A DNA stretch of 6,963 nt from JAMIFN01 sp964608575. Lineage in GTDB: Bacteria > Pseudomonadota > Gammaproteobacteria > Burkholderiales > Burkholderiaceae_C. Within the stretch, counting starts at the first letter, position 1. Each line of letters opens with the position of its first letter. The DNA lies in the NCBI GenBank assembly GCA_964608575.1, contig CAZSPW010000092.1, positions 1 to 6,963 of the forward strand, given 5' to 3'. The notes under the pieces were generated by a model, which searched no databases, was not told the DNA's origin, and saw nothing but the letters and a program-made list of their open reading frames with translations. Shown here piece after piece: positions 5,856-6,963 of this stretch. The translations under genes and the position numbers were made by a program.

Positions 5856-5922
5856 CATTTAAAAAAATGACAATGTTGATTATGTTAACTAAAAGGCATG
5901 AAAGTAAGGAGGCACGAAAATA

Positions 5923-6030
5923 ATGCATCGCCCTTCCTGTATCGCTGCAAATTATTTATGTATGCAGCACAGGCCTTTGTTAAGAGTAAAGTCTGTAACA
6001 GCCGATTACACTCAAAATGATGGGCAATAA
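5923..6030 (+). CDS. Possible 35-residue small protein with consensus ribosome binding site
   Basis: ATG at 5923 is preceded by TAAGGAGG (5905-5912), a full match to the anti-Shine-Dalgarno sequence, with a 10-nt gap that is slightly long. The product would begin MHRPSCIAANYLCMQHRPLL and end YTQNDGQ, with two cysteines (C6, C13), no signal peptide and no membrane segment. I recognise no family. No convincing promoter precedes it: TTGATT at 5876 has no -10 at the right distance. It could be a genuine small protein, the surviving start of a decayed gene, or chance in AT-rich spacer. Confidence 0.28.
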   Translation: MHRPSCIAANYLCMQHRPLLRVKSVTADYTQNDGQ

Positions 6031-6209
6031 GATTTCTTCTACGCTCTAGCCGGTCTAGTCCAATATCAAAAACAACAAAAACCAGTGAAAACTTCCAAAG
6101 CCTTGGGTGTCGCAAAAAAATAACGGGTATTGGTGCTAAACACTATATTCAAAACAAATTCTTTGTCGCACCATGCCGACCATTCATTGGAAAGAAGGAG
6201 GGCTGATCG

Positions 6210-6425
6210 ATGAAAAACCTCATTCTGGCTTGTTTGATGTTGGCAGCTACTAGTGCTTGGGCACAAGAAAAGCAATTAATTTGTACCTATGATGGCATGG
6301 TAACGCTAGAGGAAAAGGGCTTTTGGCTGCAATCCAAACAAGATAAGAGCTGGTACAAAATTCAAGGGGTTAATGTTGTCAAAAGCTACCGCCCAACCGA
6401 AGGCGAGATTTGTGTTTATAAATAG
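6210..6425 (+). CDS. Small secreted protein of unknown function (71 residues, signal peptide)
   Basis: The N-terminus MKNLILACLMLAATSAWA is a typical Sec signal peptide: Lys at position 2, a hydrophobic core, and an AWA cleavage site before Q19. The mature part would have 53 residues and be periplasmic or secreted. C8 is inside the hydrophobic core and too early for a lipoprotein. The mature protein has just two cysteines, C25 (LICTYDG) and C68 (EGEICVYK), near its two ends and well placed for a disulfide. It contains several aromatic residues (GFWLQSKQDKSWYKI). I do not recognise the family. AAGGAGG at 6195-6201, 8 nt before ATG, is a strong ribosome binding site and decides the start. It is convergent with smpB, with 12 bp between the stops, and a terminator-like hairpin spans the junction. 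Confidence 0.82.
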   Translation: MKNLILACLMLAATSAWAQEKQLICTYDGMVTLEEKGFWLQSKQDKSWYKIQGVNVVKSYRPTEGEICVYK

Positions 6426-6426
6426 T

Positions 6427-6455
6427 CGCGGCCTGCTTTAGCGGCTGCGTTGTTT
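6427..6455 (+). terminator. Probable terminator of the small secreted-protein gene
   Basis: CGCGGCC (6427-6433) pairs with GGCTGCG (6443-6449) over 7 bp with one G-T wobble around a 9-nt loop, then TTGTTTC. It starts 2 bp after the stop of the + gene and runs into the end of smpB. The T-tail is short, so its strength is uncertain. Confidence 0.45.
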
Positions 6456-6941
6456 CATCGCGCGTTCGACTTCGCGCTTACCTTCGCGGTCTTTGATTGT
6501 GTCCCGTTTGTCATATTCAGCCTTGCCTTTAGCTAACGCTAATTCGCATTTGACGCGGCCATTCTTCCAATGCAAGTTGATAGGCACCAATGTGTAGCCT
6601 TTTTGCTCGACCTTGCCCATTAATCGACGAATTTCATCTTTATGCATGAGCAGCTTTTTGGTGCGGTCAGGCACCGTGGTGGTGTGCGTGCTGGCACTGC
6701 GTAGTGGGTTTATTTGGCAGCCAATTAAGAACATTTCGCCGTCACGGATGTGGATGTAGCCATCTGTCAGCTGCACTTTGCCGTTGCGTATGGCTTTGAT
6801 TTCCCAGCCTTGCAGCACCATGCCAGCCTCGTGACGCTCTTCAAAGAAGTAGTTGAACGCGGCTTTTTTGTTATCGGCAATGCGCCCATCAGTGCGTGTT
6901 GGGTTACTTGTTTTTTTATTGGATTTGTTAGCTGAAGACAT
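6438..6941 (-). CDS. smpB: SsrA (tmRNA)-binding protein SmpB
   Basis: Binds tmRNA and brings it to stalled ribosomes for trans-translation, rescuing ribosomes and tagging the unfinished protein. Family motifs in order: IADNKKAAFNYFFEERHEAG (21-40), GWEIKAIRNGKVQL (45-58), the GYIHIRDGEMFLIG strand pair, KGYTLVPINLHWKNGRVK (114-131), AKGKAEYDKR (137-146), and a basic C-terminal tail (DREGKREVERAMKQRSR) that in known SmpB enters the mRNA channel. At 167 residues it is slightly longer than many homologues because of a 20-residue Ser/Lys/Asn/Thr-rich N-terminal extension. ATG at 6941 is the only ATG before the conserved core. No Shine-Dalgarno precedes it in the 22 bases available, and the promoter lies outside the window. 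The tmRNA gene itself is not in the window. Confidence 0.97.
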   Translation of the reverse strand: MSSANKSNKKTSNPTRTDGRIADNKKAAFNYFFEERHEAGMVLQGWEIKAIRNGKVQLTDGYIHIRDGEMFLIGCQINPLRSASTHTTTVPDRTKKLLMHKDEIRRLMGKVEQKGYTLVPINLHWKNGRVKCELALAKGKAEYDKRDTIKDREGKREVERAMKQRSR

Positions 6942-6963
6942 GCGAGGGGCGATAGCGATAGGG

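Larger units (their letters stand above)
5799..6209. other. AT-rich intergenic stretch of about 410 bp
   Basis: After the trpB terminator this stretch holds no gene I recognise on either strand. I translated it looking for a trpA remnant and saw none. It contains TAAGGAGG at 5905-5912 before a 35-codon frame (listed separately), several A-tracts (5861-5867, 6114-6120), and the leader of the gene at 6210. A TATATT at 6144-6149 might be its -10, without a good -35. An open frame on the - strand (6115 to 5885, TTG start) has no ribosome binding site and no recognisable motif. It may be a decayed gene, a small-RNA locus or plain spacer. Confidence 0.6.

Noticed and set aside
5885..6115. A 76-residue - strand open frame in the gap after trpB
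   Set aside because: TTG start without ribosome binding site, no recognisable motif, and overlap with the consensus Shine-Dalgarno region on the other strand.
6066..6275. - strand open frame overlapping the small secreted-protein gene
   Set aside because: Antisense to a gene with a strong ribosome binding site and a clear signal peptide.

Overview
The window looks like a chromosomal segment of a betaproteobacterium, most likely Burkholderiales, with roughly balanced base composition. This placement is an inference from protein character: the stand-alone receiver with an FLKxGxGLGVL segment, the AlgR-like LytTR regulator, the RsuA and SmpB sequences, and the DUF883 / YqjE-like membrane operon. 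I see no phage, plasmid, insertion sequence, CRISPR array, rRNA or tRNA gene.

Left part (1-2260), signalling: three response regulators lie within about 2.3 kb. They are a LytTR-type regulator running off the left edge (- strand), a NarL/FixJ-type regulator (+), and a stand-alone receiver protein convergent with it (-). All three keep the phosphorylation residues, but no histidine kinase lies in the window, so their kinases are off-window or elsewhere. A 76-residue protein that I do not recognise sits between the first two, divergent from the LytTR gene. A perfect 8-bp inverted repeat lies in that divergent intergenic region.

Middle part (2371-3685, - strand), envelope: a three-gene operon reads leftward from a good sigma70-type promoter (TTCACA, 17 bp, TATGAT). 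It encodes a tail-anchored DUF883 (ElaB/YqjD-like) protein, a two-helix YqjE/holin-III-like protein, and a third small protein whose membrane segment resembles a DUF883 tail. A large hairpin separates the first gene from the second and may set their expression ratio.

Right part (3737-6941), housekeeping: rsuA (16S rRNA pseudouridine synthase) and trpB (tryptophan synthase beta) on the + strand, trpB being followed by a clear intrinsic terminator and not by trpA. Next comes an AT-rich stretch of about 410 bp. It holds one short open frame with a consensus ribosome binding site and otherwise nothing I recognise. It is followed by a small secreted two-cysteine protein (+) convergent with smpB (-), the tmRNA-binding protein of trans-translation.

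No strikingly new multi-gene system is evident. The most unusual points are the kinase-less cluster of regulators with its unknown small protein and inverted repeat, the intra-operon hairpin, the detached trpB, and the small open frames in the gap after trpB.
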